Source: Synechococcus sp. A18-25c
GTDB lineage: Bacteria > Cyanobacteriota > Cyanobacteriia > PCC-6307 > Cyanobiaceae
Assembly: GCF_014280035.1 (NCBI RefSeq)
Contig: NZ_CP047957.1
Location: 1 to 64,000, forward strand
Length of the DNA: 64,000 nt
Reading direction: 5' to 3'
Below the pieces are notes generated by a model. The model was not told the origin of the DNA. It was given only the letters and a program-made list of their open reading frames with translations, and did not search any database. Positions 19,116-28,313 of this stretch are shown here, one piece after another. The translations under genes and the position numbers were made by a program. Position 1 is the first letter of the stretch, and the number at the start of each line of letters is the position of its first letter.

Positions 19116-19637
19116 ATGCTTCAGCTCATGACACCCACCTTTGATCACTGGCTGCTGAGCAGACGATCGCTGTTGATGGCATCAGCGGCAGGGGTGTTTG
19201 GAGTGTTCCGCGCACCCGAGCAGGTGCTGGCAGCGTCGAAGGCCTCCGATTCAGCCTGGGATCTCTCGGATGCGCAATGGAAACAACGTCTGTCTCCGGA
19301 GTCGTATTCCGTGCTTCGCCGGGAAGGTACAGAGCCACCTTTCACGAGCCCCCTCAACAACGAGAAGCGCAATGGCACCTATCACTGTGCCGGTTGTGAT
19401 CAGCCCTTGTTTTCATCCAAGGCGAAATTCGACAGTGGCACCGGTTGGCCCAGCTTCTTTGAACCGTTGCCCGGGGCGATCGCTACGAAAGTAGATTTCA
19501 AACTGATTATTCCGCGCACGGAATACCACTGCAGCCGCTGCGGCGGTCACCAGGGTCATGTGTTCAATGACGGCCCAAGGCCCACAGGCAAGCGCTACTG
19601 CAACAACGGCGTCGCTCTGCGTTTCCAGCCCGTTTGA
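19116..19637 (+). CDS. msrB: peptide-methionine (R)-S-oxide reductase with Tat-like signal
   Basis: The enzyme repairs methionine-R-sulfoxide in proteins. The MsrB fold is clear: zinc cysteines CAGC near residue 90 and CSRC near 139, the catalytic motif RYCNNGVALRF near 161-171, and the signature GTGWPSF. The N-terminus (SRRSLLMASAAGVFGVF, arginines 16-17, then AASKAS) looks like a twin-arginine signal peptide, so the enzyme probably works in the periplasm or thylakoid lumen, where photosynthesis creates oxidants. ATG 19116 and ATG 19128 are both possible starts. The end overlaps the start of the following flavoprotein gene by about 71-80 bases. Confidence 0.9.
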   Translation: MLQLMTPTFDHWLLSRRSLLMASAAGVFGVFRAPEQVLAASKASDSAWDLSDAQWKQRLSPESYSVLRREGTEPPFTSPLNNEKRNGTYHCAGCDQPLFSSKAKFDSGTGWPSFFEPLPGAIATKVDFKLIIPRTEYHCSRCGGHQGHVFNDGPRPTGKRYCNNGVALRFQPV

Positions 19638-20862
19638 TCTGATCGTCGTTGGGGGTGGTCCTGCCGGTTACATGGCAGCGATCACCGCCGCAGAGCAGGG
19701 GCTGTCTCGGGTGTTGATTCTGGAAGGAACGCCTGAGCCGCTTCAGAAGGTGCGCATCAGTGGTGGTGGCCGCTGCAACGTCACGCATGCCTGCTGGGAT
19801 CCACGTGAGCTGGCCACCCATTACCCGCGTGGCAGCCGGCCGCTCCGCGGTCCCTTCAGTCGCTTCGCCTGCGGTGATGCGATCACCTGGTTTGATGAGC
19901 GGGGTCTCACCCTTGTGGAAGAGCCCGACGGCCGGATGTTTCCGCAGCACAATCGTTCTGAGGCGGTGATTCAGTGCCTTCAGAATGCTGCCAGGGCGGC
20001 TGGCGTGCAGCTGCGTACGCGGGCCATGGTCCAGCAGGTGCAGTCCCAACTGGATGGGGGATTCGAGTTGGTGGGCCGCGGCCTGGAGAGCCCCTTGCGG
20101 GCGCGCCAGTTGATGCTGGCCACCGGCGGCCATCCCAGCGGTCGCAGGATCGCTGAGGCCCTGGGTCATCGGGTGGTTCCTCCAGTGCCGTCACTGTTCA
20201 GCCTGTCGCTGCAGGCGAAGCCACTGGTGGCATGCAGCGGCATCGCTATGGATGACGTGAGTCTCGATCTCAAACTCGGCCATCAGCGTTTCCGCCAGAC
20301 CGGGAGGGTGCTGATTACCCATCGAGGATTGAGTGGCCCGGCCACGTTGCGGCTGTCTGCTTTTGCAGCGCGGGCGCTGCATGCAAGCCATTACCAAGGT
20401 GAGCTCAAAGTGGATTGGAGCGCAGGTCTGGGCCGTCAAGGAGTTGAGCAGCGGTTGCAGCAGTGGCGTCAGGAACAGGCCAGGCGCACCCTCGCGGCCG
20501 CCAAGCCCATGGAGCATCTGCCGCGTCGGTTGTGGCAGGCGTTTCTGCTGATGGCCGGCGTGGAGGGAGATCGGCGCTGGGCGGATCTGCCTCTGAAGGC
20601 GGAGCGTCAATTGCTAGAGATCCTTTGCGCCCAGTGTCTGTCCATTCGAGGCAGGGGGCCGTTTGGAGAGGAGTTCGTCACCGCGGGTGGCGTGGACCTG
20701 GGTGAGGTGAACCTGGCCACCATGGAAAGCCGGCGTTGCCCTGGTCTTTTTCTGGCCGGTGAACTCCTGGATGTCGATGGTGTGACTGGCGGATTCAATT
20801 TCCAGGCCTGCTGGAGCGGCGGCTGGCTGGCAGGTCAGGCCATAGCGGCGACTTTGCAGTGA
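19567..20862 (+). CDS. BaiN/HI0933-family FAD-dependent oxidoreductase
   Basis: The FAD-binding Rossmann motif VVGGGPAGYMAAITAAEQG lies near the N-terminus, followed by RISGGGRCNVTH, a hallmark of the HI0933/BaiN family. Near the C-terminus VTAGGVDLGEVN and LFLAGELLDVDGVTGGFNFQ close the FAD site. The physiological substrate is unknown for most members. No ATG, GTG or TTG lies between 19567 and the FAD motif in this frame, so translation must start inside msrB, at ATG 19567 (431 residues) or ATG 19558 (434). That gives a 71-80 base out-of-frame overlap and suggests translational coupling. The neighbour may reflect a shared redox theme, but this is inference. Confidence 0.9.
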   Translation: MTAQGPQASATATTASLCVSSPFDLIVVGGGPAGYMAAITAAEQGLSRVLILEGTPEPLQKVRISGGGRCNVTHACWDPRELATHYPRGSRPLRGPFSRFACGDAITWFDERGLTLVEEPDGRMFPQHNRSEAVIQCLQNAARAAGVQLRTRAMVQQVQSQLDGGFELVGRGLESPLRARQLMLATGGHPSGRRIAEALGHRVVPPVPSLFSLSLQAKPLVACSGIAMDDVSLDLKLGHQRFRQTGRVLITHRGLSGPATLRLSAFAARALHASHYQGELKVDWSAGLGRQGVEQRLQQWRQEQARRTLAAAKPMEHLPRRLWQAFLLMAGVEGDRRWADLPLKAERQLLEILCAQCLSIRGRGPFGEEFVTAGGVDLGEVNLATMESRRCPGLFLAGELLDVDGVTGGFNFQACWSGGWLAGQAIAATLQ

Positions 20863-20872
20863 CGATCAACTT

Positions 20873-22303
20873 TCACTGGATCTGATCAAACACGGTGAAC
20901 ATCGGCAGATACATCGCCAGAAGGATGGAGCCCACGATGCCGCCCACCACGACGATCATCGCTGGCTCGAGCATGGAGGTAAGCGCTTTCACCGTTGCGG
21001 AGACTTCGTCCTCGTAGAAGTCGGCCACCTTGCTGAGCATCTGGTCCATCTCGCCGGTTTCCTCGCCGATCGAGAGCATGCTCAAGGCCATATCGGGCAG
21101 CACTTTCTGTCGCGTCAGTGCCGTGCTCAGCAGCACCCCCTCCTGCACCAGGCTGCGGGAGTCGAGAATGGCGTCGGAAATGATTGAGTTTCCGGCGGTT
21201 TCACTGGAGATCTCCAGTGACATCAAGATCGGCACACCTGCGCGGGTTAGTGAGCTGAAGATCCGACAGAACTGGGCTGTCGCCGTTTTCATGATCAGGT
21301 CCCCGAACAGGGGGAGCTTCAGCATGAATCGGTCCACAACCCTGCGACCCTTATGGGTGGCGTAATAGCGGCTGAACATCCACACCATCACCAGCAGGGC
21401 TCCGGCAAACACCAGCGCTACCGAGGAGCGCAGCAGCTCGCTCAGGTCCACCATCAGCTGGGTGAACAGGGGTAGTTCGGCGCCCAGATCTTCGAAGATG
21501 CCTGCGAAGGTGGGAATCAAAAAGATCGTCATCCCCAGGAACACCAGGATGGCGATCACCAGCACCGCCACGGGATAGCCCAGAGCGCCTTTGATCTGGT
21601 TCTGCAGACGGGCGTTGTCTTCTAGCAACTTGGCCAGTCGCTTGAGCGATTCGTCGAGCACACCACCGGCTTCCCCTGCTTCCACCATGGCCACCGTGAG
21701 CTGGTCGAACACCTTGGGCCACTGCCGCATGGCTGCGCCCATGGCAGTGCCTTGGTTCACCTCAAGCCCCACGGCCGTTAGCGCCTTCTTGAACATCGGC
21801 AGCTTCTGCTGCGTGGCCATCAGATCCAGGCTGCGCACGATCGGCACGCCCGCATCCACCAGCGCGGCCAGCTTGCTGGCCCACACGGCTTTGTCCTTTA
21901 CTCCTGGCGGCTTCTGGAGCGCTTCCTCCAGTGATTGCAGCAGATTGCTCTTGGTCTGACGCTCCTTCCTTTTGTCGTCGGGGTCAACGCCGTTGTTGTC
22001 GGTGACGAGTTGGATCTCCTGAAGTCGCAGACCGCTCTTGCGCAATTGCTTGCGCGCGTCGTCCGCAGAGGAGGCGTTCAAGGTGACGGTGCGCGACCTG
22101 CCACGGCTCGTCAGACAGCGGGCTTCAAATCGTCGGGTGCGTTGCCCTGGTGCGTCGGCTTGTTGGTGGCAGGATTCGACCTGAATCGGTTTGAACCCTC
22201 GCTTCCGCAGCTGCTGACGGACGCTGGCGCTGTCATTAGCTTTCAGCGTGATGCTGAGGCGTTCGCCCTTTCGGTTCAGGTAAGTCGCCCGAAACTGACC
22301 CAT
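20873..22303 (-). CDS. pilC: type IV pilus inner-membrane platform protein PilC
   Basis: PilC is the membrane platform on which the PilB and PilT motors act. Two T2SSF domains fill the protein, from about residues 140-265 (WASKLAALVDAGVPIVRSLD) and 340-470 (FCRIFSSLTRAGVPILMSLE), with three hydrophobic helices including the C-terminal MIVVVGGIVGSILLAMYLPMF. The N-terminus is unusual: two copies of a small domain of about 42 residues occur, at about 4-44 (LRKRGFKPIQVES) and about 59-99 (LRKSGLRLQEIQL), where family members normally show one. ATG 22303 lies two bases after the pilT stop, so it is the last gene of a pilB-pilT-pilC operon. Confidence 0.94.
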   Translation of the reverse strand: MGQFRATYLNRKGERLSITLKANDSASVRQQLRKRGFKPIQVESCHQQADAPGQRTRRFEARCLTSRGRSRTVTLNASSADDARKQLRKSGLRLQEIQLVTDNNGVDPDDKRKERQTKSNLLQSLEEALQKPPGVKDKAVWASKLAALVDAGVPIVRSLDLMATQQKLPMFKKALTAVGLEVNQGTAMGAAMRQWPKVFDQLTVAMVEAGEAGGVLDESLKRLAKLLEDNARLQNQIKGALGYPVAVLVIAILVFLGMTIFLIPTFAGIFEDLGAELPLFTQLMVDLSELLRSSVALVFAGALLVMVWMFSRYYATHKGRRVVDRFMLKLPLFGDLIMKTATAQFCRIFSSLTRAGVPILMSLEISSETAGNSIISDAILDSRSLVQEGVLLSTALTRQKVLPDMALSMLSIGEETGEMDQMLSKVADFYEDEVSATVKALTSMLEPAMIVVVGGIVGSILLAMYLPMFTVFDQIQ

Positions 22304-22305
22304 CG

Positions 22306-23382
22306 TTAGGGCTCTTGGATCAGACGTTCCAATTCCCCGGGTTTCGAGGCCTTGGCCATGGCTTCCGCCTTGGCGATCTGCTTGCGTTTCACTAGATCAG
22401 CCAGAGCTTTCTCCAGGGTCTGCATACCCAGTTCTCCTCCGGTCTGGATCTGGGAATACAGCTGTGCGGTTTTGCCTTCGCGGATCAGGTTGGCTGTGGC
22501 GGCGGTGTTGATCAGGATTTCCTGGGCCATCACCCGCCCGAACTGGCCTGGAGCTGGGTTGCTGCGGCGACAGAGGGTCTGCGAGAACACAGCCACCAGG
22601 CTTCCGGAGAGTTGCACGCGGATCTGGGTCTGCTGTTCGGGGGGGAACACATCCACCATGCGGTCCACGGTCTGCGCGGCCGAACTGGTGTGCAGGGTGC
22701 CGAACACCAGGTGGCCGGTTTCCGCTGCGCTTATCGCCAATTGAATCGTTTCCAGATCCCGCATTTCCCCCACCAGGATCACGTCCGGGTCCTCGCGCAA
22801 CGCCGCACGGAGGGCATTGGCGAAGCTGCGCGTGTCTTCATTGAGCTGCCGCTGATGCACCAGGCTGCGGTCGCTCTTGTACACGAACTCGATCGGATCC
22901 TCGATGGTGAGGATGTGTTCGGCGCGGCTGTGATTGATGTGATCGAGCAGCGCCGCCAGGGTGGTGGTCTTTCCCGAGCCCGTGGGTCCTGTCACCAGCA
23001 CCAGGCCCCGTGGTCGTTCGCAGGTCTGCACCACCACCGGCGGCAGATTCAGCCGATCGATGCTGGGAATGCTGCTGCCCAGGGCCCTCAGACAGGCGGC
23101 ATAGCTTCCCTTCTGACGGTACACATTCACCCGGAAGCGGGCCACGCCCTTCAGTCCGTAGGCGCAGTCAAGTTCCCACGTCTGTTCGAGTGTCTTGCGC
23201 TGACTGTTGTTGAGCATGGAGAAGATCAGCCGGTTGCAGCTCTCCTCCAGCAGAGGTTCGTCCCGCATCGGACGCAGTTCGCCGCTGAAGCGGCCGTAGG
23301 GGGGCTGCCCACTGGCGATGTGCAGGTCGCTGCCGCCTGCCTCGACAAGCTCCTGCATCAGGTCCTCGATCATCAGCTCCAT
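22306..23382 (-). CDS. pilT: type IV pilus retraction ATPase PilT
   Basis: PilT is the hexameric ATPase that disassembles the pilus and powers twitching and DNA uptake. Walker A GPTGSGKTTT lies near residues 131-139. The Asp-box TIEDPIEFVY, the Walker B segment LVGEMRDLETI and the His-box GTLHTSSAAQTVDR follow, and the C-terminal AIRMRG-equivalent region is divergent (KLAQ... REGKTAQLYSQIQTG). ATG 23382 gives 358 residues and begins ten bases after the pilB stop. A longer in-frame start at 23460 would overlap pilB and lacks family sequence. It is the middle gene of pilB-pilT-pilC. Confidence 0.95.
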   Translation of the reverse strand: MELMIEDLMQELVEAGGSDLHIASGQPPYGRFSGELRPMRDEPLLEESCNRLIFSMLNNSQRKTLEQTWELDCAYGLKGVARFRVNVYRQKGSYAACLRALGSSIPSIDRLNLPPVVVQTCERPRGLVLVTGPTGSGKTTTLAALLDHINHSRAEHILTIEDPIEFVYKSDRSLVHQRQLNEDTRSFANALRAALREDPDVILVGEMRDLETIQLAISAAETGHLVFGTLHTSSAAQTVDRMVDVFPPEQQTQIRVQLSGSLVAVFSQTLCRRSNPAPGQFGRVMAQEILINTAATANLIREGKTAQLYSQIQTGGELGMQTLEKALADLVKRKQIAKAEAMAKASKPGELERLIQEP

Positions 23383-23392
23383 CGCTCCGTTC

Positions 23393-25174
23393 TCAGTGAC
23401 GTGGTGTGAGGCAGTAAGGGCATTCCAGCCAACCTTCCTGGAGTCCGCCACCACATCCACTGCAGGTGAGTGAGCTCAGCGCCCGGGCGCGCCGTTCCGA
23501 TTCCAGGCCCGCGTCGGTGAGCACCATGCGCCCCACCTCCTCCAGGGTGGTGTGGCCCTCCCGCACCAGATCGAGGCTGTACCCCAGCAGGGTTTTCATG
23601 CCGCTTTCCAGAGCCAGTTGCCGCACCATGTCGGTGGTGGCGCCTTTGGCTACGGCTGCCGCAAGCTCTTCGTTCATGCGCAACACCTCGTAGACCCCAA
23701 CCCGGCCCTTGTAACCGCTGCCCTGACAGTGAGGGCAGTTGTTGGCCTCTATGTCTTGGTGATTGGCCTTGAAAAAGCTCACGTCAGCTTCATGGCTGGC
23801 CATCAATCCGAACCGCGCTAATTCTTCAGGATCCGGTCGATAGGCGATGCGGCAATGAGGGCAGACCCTCCTCAGCAGTCGCTGGGAAACGATCCCGATC
23901 AGGGAGGCGCTAACCATGAATGGTTCGACTCCCATCTCATCCAGACGAGCAATCGCGCTGGGGGCGTCATTGCAATGCAGGGTGGTCAAGACCAAATGAC
24001 CGGTGAGGGCCGCTTCAATGGCTGTTTTCGCTGTTTCCAGATCGCGGGTTTCGCCCACCAGCAGCACGTCCGGGTCCTGACGCATGAAGGCCCGAAGGGC
24101 CTGACTGAAATCGAACCCTTTATCTCGGTTCACCTGGCATTGGGTGATCCCGGGCAAGGTGTATTCGATCGGATCTTCAACCGTGGAGATATTGATTCCT
24201 GGCTCGTTGCGTTCCGCCAGCAACGAATAGAGAGTGGTGGATTTACCGGATCCCGTCGGACCGGTCACCAGGATCATTCCGAACGGTTTGGACCCGAGGG
24301 CTCGCACTAATTCCAGTGCCTCCGGGTTGCTGATCAGCTTGTCGAGACCCAGCTGGGTGGCGGAGCTGTCCAGTAGTCGCAGCACGATCTTTTCGCCGTA
24401 CCGGCTGGGCAGGCTGTTCACTCGGAAGTCCACTGTGCGGTTCTGGAAACGACGGCGGATCCGACCGTCCTGGGCGATGCGGCGCTCGGCGATGTCCAGG
24501 TCCGCCATGATTTTGAAGCGGGAGGTCACGGCTGGGATCAGCCGGCTGGGCAGGGGTTCAATGTGGTTTTGCAGCACACCGTCCTGACGGAAGCGCAGTT
24601 GCAGACCTGCCTGCTGGGGCTCTACGTGAATGTCACTGGCTCCCAGTTGAAGGGCCTGCATCAGGATCCGGTCCACCAGGTTGATCACCGGCGAACGGTC
24701 CGCATCGTTGAGGCTTGACTCCAGATCCTCCGGACCGGCTGATTCCGCTGCTGCCTCCTCCGGGTCCTGCTCCAGCACGCCGTCCACGGAGAACTCCTGT
24801 AGATAGGAGGTGGCGGTCTCCGCCACGGTGTTGTTTGCACCGGTGTTCGTCGCGCCGGTGTTGGCCTCCATGTTGTTCACCGTAGGGGTGGTCTCTTCCG
24901 CGTCTGGATCAGGTGAAGGCTCGATCGGTTCACTTGCATTGATTGCCAGCGTTGGTGCAGGGGTGGCCTGGCCAAACGAGTGGTCTGGATGAGGGGAGGA
25001 TTGCAGATCTAACAGTGCCGTCAGCTGTTCGCTCAGCGCGGCATGCCGCGCTGGATTGAAGCCCATGGTTTTCAGCCTCTGCAGCAGGGATGGCGCATCG
25101 GCATGGCCGAGATTTCCCGGGATCGACTGCTGCAACAGCAATTCAAGTTCGAGACGCCGGCGATCGTCGATCAC
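23393..25174 (-). CDS. pilB: type IV pilus extension ATPase PilB
   Basis: PilB is the GspE-family ATPase that assembles pili. Residues about 1-150 are a low-complexity acidic region rich in Asn, Thr, Ala and Glu. The ATPase core has Walker A GPTGSGKSTT near 304, the Asp-box EDPIEYTLPG, Walker B LLVGETRDLETA and the His-box TTLHCND. A tetracysteine zinc site (CPHC and CPHC, about 50 residues apart) follows, as in other PilB/GspE proteins. A second CxxC pair (CSGC and CPYC) closes the last 25 residues, suggesting an extra zinc ribbon. The start is GTG 25174. It is divergent from grpE across a 94-base spacer. Confidence 0.95.
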   Translation of the reverse strand: MIDDRRRLELELLLQQSIPGNLGHADAPSLLQRLKTMGFNPARHAALSEQLTALLDLQSSPHPDHSFGQATPAPTLAINASEPIEPSPDPDAEETTPTVNNMEANTGATNTGANNTVAETATSYLQEFSVDGVLEQDPEEAAAESAGPEDLESSLNDADRSPVINLVDRILMQALQLGASDIHVEPQQAGLQLRFRQDGVLQNHIEPLPSRLIPAVTSRFKIMADLDIAERRIAQDGRIRRRFQNRTVDFRVNSLPSRYGEKIVLRLLDSSATQLGLDKLISNPEALELVRALGSKPFGMILVTGPTGSGKSTTLYSLLAERNEPGINISTVEDPIEYTLPGITQCQVNRDKGFDFSQALRAFMRQDPDVLLVGETRDLETAKTAIEAALTGHLVLTTLHCNDAPSAIARLDEMGVEPFMVSASLIGIVSQRLLRRVCPHCRIAYRPDPEELARFGLMASHEADVSFFKANHQDIEANNCPHCQGSGYKGRVGVYEVLRMNEELAAAVAKGATTDMVRQLALESGMKTLLGYSLDLVREGHTTLEEVGRMVLTDAGLESERRARALSSLTCSGCGGGLQEGWLECPYCLTPRH

Positions 25175-25268
25175 GGATCAAGTTCATGGGAGGTGCGGGC
25201 TTCCCCCGCTTGTGTGAGGCCTACCTCACCTATCAACATGTCTAGACGTGAATTCGCAACCGGTCAGC

Positions 25269-25994
25269 ATGAGTGGCGATGCTCCCACCCCCGCGCAGGA
25301 TCCGTCCACGGAAGTTTCTGACGACCAGCAACCTGGCGTGACGGCCTCTGAGTCCACAGAGGCGGCAACCGTTGATGCGGCTCCGTCTCCTGAGGCTGCC
25401 GCGTCGGAGCCAGCCATTCCAGCTGGCGATAACGAGGCTCGTCTCGTACAGCTGGAACGCGAACACTCCACCCTGCGTGAAGAGCACGAGGTGCTTCGAG
25501 GCCAGTACGTGCGCATCGCTGCGGACTTCGACAACTTCCGCAAGCGTCAGAGTCGTGATCAGGACGATCTCAAGGTGCAGCTCACTTGCAGCACCCTGAG
25601 TGAAATTCTGCCGGTGGTGGACAACTTCGAGCGTGCCCGTCAGCAGCTGAATCCCGAGGGTGAGGAAGCCCAGGCGCTGCATCGCAGTTATCAGGGTCTC
25701 TACAAACAATTGGTGGATGTGCTCAAGCAGCTCGGGGTCGCCCCCATGCGAGTGGTGGGTCAGGAGTTTGACCCCACCCTCCATGAGGCGGTGCTCCGCG
25801 AACCGAGCGAAGAGCACGGAGAGGACGTGGTGATGGAAGAGTTGCAGCGCGGCTACCACCTCAACGGCCGTGTGCTCCGTCACGCCATGGTCAAAGTGTC
25901 GATGGGTCCCGGTCCCCAGCAGGGTTCTGCCACTGAAGACCCAGCCAAGGATGCCGCTGCCGGCGAGGAGGTCGTCGGTGATGCCAACGGTTGA
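25269..25994 (+). CDS. grpE: nucleotide exchange factor GrpE
   Basis: GrpE releases ADP from DnaK in the Hsp70 cycle. The N-terminal 60 residues are acidic and Ala/Pro/Thr-rich. The long coiled coil follows ([25 protein letters not shown]), then the conserved core [21 protein letters not shown] and the beta-domain signature HEAVLREP with [13 protein letters not shown] 25269 gives 241 residues; GTG 25248 would add seven. It heads a closely spaced run grpE-dnaJ-tusA-like-rsgA. No dnaK lies here and no CIRCE-type inverted repeat is visible in the upstream spacer. Confidence 0.94.
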   Translation: MSGDAPTPAQDPSTEVSDDQQPGVTASESTEAATVDAAPSPEAAASEPAIPAGDNEARLVQLEREHSTLREEHEVLRGQYVRIAADFDNFRKRQSRDQDDLKVQLTCSTLSEILPVVDNFERARQQLNPEGEEAQALHRSYQGLYKQLVDVLKQLGVAPMRVVGQEFDPTLHEAVLREPSEEHGEDVVMEELQRGYHLNGRVLRHAMVKVSMGPGPQQGSATEDPAKDAAAGEEVVGDANG

Positions 25995-26036
25995 TCCCGC
26001 ACCTGCTTTTACTGTGACCTTCGGGATGACCAGTTG

Positions 26037-27167
26037 ATGGCTGATTATTACGAGCTGCTCGGCGTCAGCAGGGACGCCGATGCTGATACCCTCAAACGCG
26101 CCTATCGGCGACTGGCACGCCAGTACCACCCCGACATCAACAAGGAGCCTGGCGCAGAGGACCGCTTTAAGGAGATCGGTCGTGCCTACGAGGTGCTCAG
26201 TGATCCTCAGACCCGCGGTCGTTATGACCAATTCGGTGAGGCCGGTCTTGGCGGTGCGGCCGGCATGCCCGACATGGGCGACATGGGTGGTTTCGCCGAC
26301 ATCTTTGAAACCTTCTTCAGTGGGTTTGGCGGTGCAGCTGGGGGTGGACGTCAGCAGCGGCGCCGCGGTCCCCAGCAGGGCGACGACCTGCGCTACGACC
26401 TCACGATCGATTTCGACCAGGCGGTGTTTGGTCAGGAGAGGGAGATCCGTGTACCTCACTTAGAAACATGCACCACCTGCGGTGGCAGTGGTGCCAAGAG
26501 CGGCAGCGGTCCCACCACCTGCACCACCTGTGGCGGTGTCGGTCAGGTCCGTCGCGCGACGCGTACGCCTTTCGGCAGTTTCACGCAGGTCGCCGAATGT
26601 CCCACCTGCAACGGCAGTGGTCAGGTGATTGCTGATCCGTGCAACGCCTGCGGCGGTCAGGGCGTGACCCAGGTGCGTAAGAAACTGCGCATTAACATCC
26701 CTGCCGGTGTCGACACCGGCACCCGGCTCCGGGTGGCAGGTGAGGGCAATGCCGGTCTCCGGGGAGGTCCTTCCGGCGATCTCTACGTGTTTATCACGGT
26801 CAAACCGCATCCTTCGCTGAAGCGGGATGGCCTCACGGTCAACTCGGAGGTGAAGGTCAGTTATCTCCAAGCGATCTTGGGCGACACCATTGAGGTGGAC
26901 ACGGTGGATGGGCCCACCAGCCTTGAGATCCCTGCCGGTACGCAGCCCAATGCTGTGCTCACCCTGGAGAACAAGGGCATTCCCAAGCTGGGTAACCCAG
27001 TGGCACGGGGCAATCAGCGCATCACTGTCAACGTGAAGCTGCCCACACGGCTGAACGATGAAGAGCGCGGTCTGCTCGAGGAGCTGGCCGGTCATCACTC
27101 TGCGCGTGGTGAGCAACATCACCATCACAAGAGTGGCCTGTTCGCACGCCTGTTCGGACAGCGTTGA
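26037..27167 (+). CDS. dnaJ: chaperone DnaJ (type I Hsp40)
   Basis: DnaJ stimulates DnaK ATPase and delivers substrates. All type I parts are present in order: a J domain at residues 1-70 with the HPD motif ([11 protein letters not shown]), a Gly/Phe-rich linker (about 75-110), four CxxCxGxG zinc repeats between about 143 and 215 ([32 protein letters not shown]), and a C-terminal substrate domain ending in a His-rich tail (EQHHHHKSG). ATG 26037 gives 376 residues; the TTG just before it is not needed. It is 42 bases downstream of grpE and nearly abuts the TusA-like gene. Confidence 0.96.
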   Translation: MADYYELLGVSRDADADTLKRAYRRLARQYHPDINKEPGAEDRFKEIGRAYEVLSDPQTRGRYDQFGEAGLGGAAGMPDMGDMGGFADIFETFFSGFGGAAGGGRQQRRRGPQQGDDLRYDLTIDFDQAVFGQEREIRVPHLETCTTCGGSGAKSGSGPTTCTTCGGVGQVRRATRTPFGSFTQVAECPTCNGSGQVIADPCNACGGQGVTQVRKKLRINIPAGVDTGTRLRVAGEGNAGLRGGPSGDLYVFITVKPHPSLKRDGLTVNSEVKVSYLQAILGDTIEVDTVDGPTSLEIPAGTQPNAVLTLENKGIPKLGNPVARGNQRITVNVKLPTRLNDEERGLLEELAGHHSARGEQHHHHKSGLFARLFGQR

Positions 27168-27169
27168 CC

Positions 27170-27412
27170 ATGACGGAGCGTCTCCCGGACCGACAGCTCG
27201 ATCTGTGTGGGACGCCCTGTCCGCTCAATTTCATTCGCTGTCGACTCACGCTCGAGTCCATGACTGCTGGCCAGATCCTGCAGGTGGATCTGGATCCGGG
27301 TGAGCCCGAAGAGATGGTGGTTCCCGGTCTGCGCCGCGATGGTCATCAGGTGGAGGTGCAGCCCATCGCGGAGGCGAGGGTGCGGCTGATGGTGATCTGT
27401 TCTTGTGAGTGA
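27170..27412 (+). CDS. TusA-family sulfur-carrier-like protein
   Basis: The product is 80 residues with the two-layer alpha/beta size and pattern of TusA/SirA proteins, small sulfur carriers or regulators. The N-terminal motif reads LCGTPCPLNFIRCRL, so the first half of the CPxP signature (Cys-Pro) is kept but the second proline is replaced by Asn. The cysteine that would carry persulfide is present, with another Cys three residues earlier. ATG 27170 lies two bases after the dnaJ stop. The end overlaps rsgA by eight bases, so it is translated as part of the same run. A role in tRNA thiolation or sulfur trafficking is inferred from the family only. Confidence 0.85.
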   Translation: MTERLPDRQLDLCGTPCPLNFIRCRLTLESMTAGQILQVDLDPGEPEEMVVPGLRRDGHQVEVQPIAEARVRLMVICSCE

Positions 27413-28313
27413 TCGCCAGCTTCAGTCAGGCATGGTTGTGGCGCTTCAGGCCAACTATCTGGAGGTGGAGCTGGAGGCACCACCACAGGGCGTTCCCTCC
27501 CGTCTGTTGTGCACGCGTCGAACGCGGCTGAACCATCGAGGCGCAGCTGTGCACGTGGGAGATCGCGTGAGGGTGGAGGCCATCGATCAGGATCACGCTC
27601 GAGCTGTGGTGGCCGCCGTGGAGCCTCGCAGCAGCTTTCTCACCCGTCCGCCTGTTGCTAACGCAACCTGTGTGTTGGTGGCGGTGGCGGTGGAACAACC
27701 CGCTTTCGATCCTGATCAGGTCAGCCGGTTTCTACTGACGGCCGAACAGACAGGCTTGCAGGTGCTGCTGGTGCTCACCAAGTGCGATCTGCTGGAGCCG
27801 GAGGAGCTGGATCAGTTGAAACGGAGGCTGCAGGGCTGGGGATATGAGCCTCTGTTGGTGTCCACCCAATCGGGGATGGGGCTGGAGGCTTTGCGGGTGC
27901 AGCTCGCCTCGGCACCGATTTCCGTGCTTTGTGGACCGTCCGGGGTGGGCAAGAGTTCATTGCTCAATGGCCTGTTGCCGGGTCTCACCCTGAGGGTGGG
28001 CGCTGTTTCCGGCCGGCTTCAGCGCGGTCGCCACACCACTCGACATGTGGAGTTGCATGCCATTGCCCCCGGGGCTCGAGTGGCGGACACACCCGGGTTC
28101 AATCGTCCGGAACTGCCGGATGATGTGCGCAACCTCGAAGTGCTGTTTCCCGAGCTGAGGGCTCAGCTCGAGCAACATCCCTGTCGCTTCCGCGACTGCC
28201 TGCACCGGGATGAACCTGGATGCGGCGTCACACGCGACTGGGAGCGCTATCCGATGTACCGACGCGCGGTGGAGGAGTTGCTGGGACTCAGCCGCCCATC
28301 CCGGGGAGGTTGA
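27405..28313 (+). CDS. rsgA: ribosome small subunit-dependent GTPase A
   Basis: RsgA checks maturation of the 30S subunit. The GTPase is circularly permuted: G4 TKCDLL near residue 124 comes before G1 [12 protein letters not shown] near 176 and G3 DTPGF near 228. An N-terminal OB-fold precedes it. The C-terminal zinc knuckle C-x4-C-x-H-x5-C is visible in [18 protein letters not shown] 27405 overlaps the TusA-like gene by eight bases. The last 26 bases overlap the end of ybaB on the opposite strand. The length of 302 is normal. Confidence 0.95.
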   Translation: MSDRQLQSGMVVALQANYLEVELEAPPQGVPSRLLCTRRTRLNHRGAAVHVGDRVRVEAIDQDHARAVVAAVEPRSSFLTRPPVANATCVLVAVAVEQPAFDPDQVSRFLLTAEQTGLQVLLVLTKCDLLEPEELDQLKRRLQGWGYEPLLVSTQSGMGLEALRVQLASAPISVLCGPSGVGKSSLLNGLLPGLTLRVGAVSGRLQRGRHTTRHVELHAIAPGARVADTPGFNRPELPDDVRNLEVLFPELRAQLEQHPCRFRDCLHRDEPGCGVTRDWERYPMYRRAVEELLGLSRPSRGG

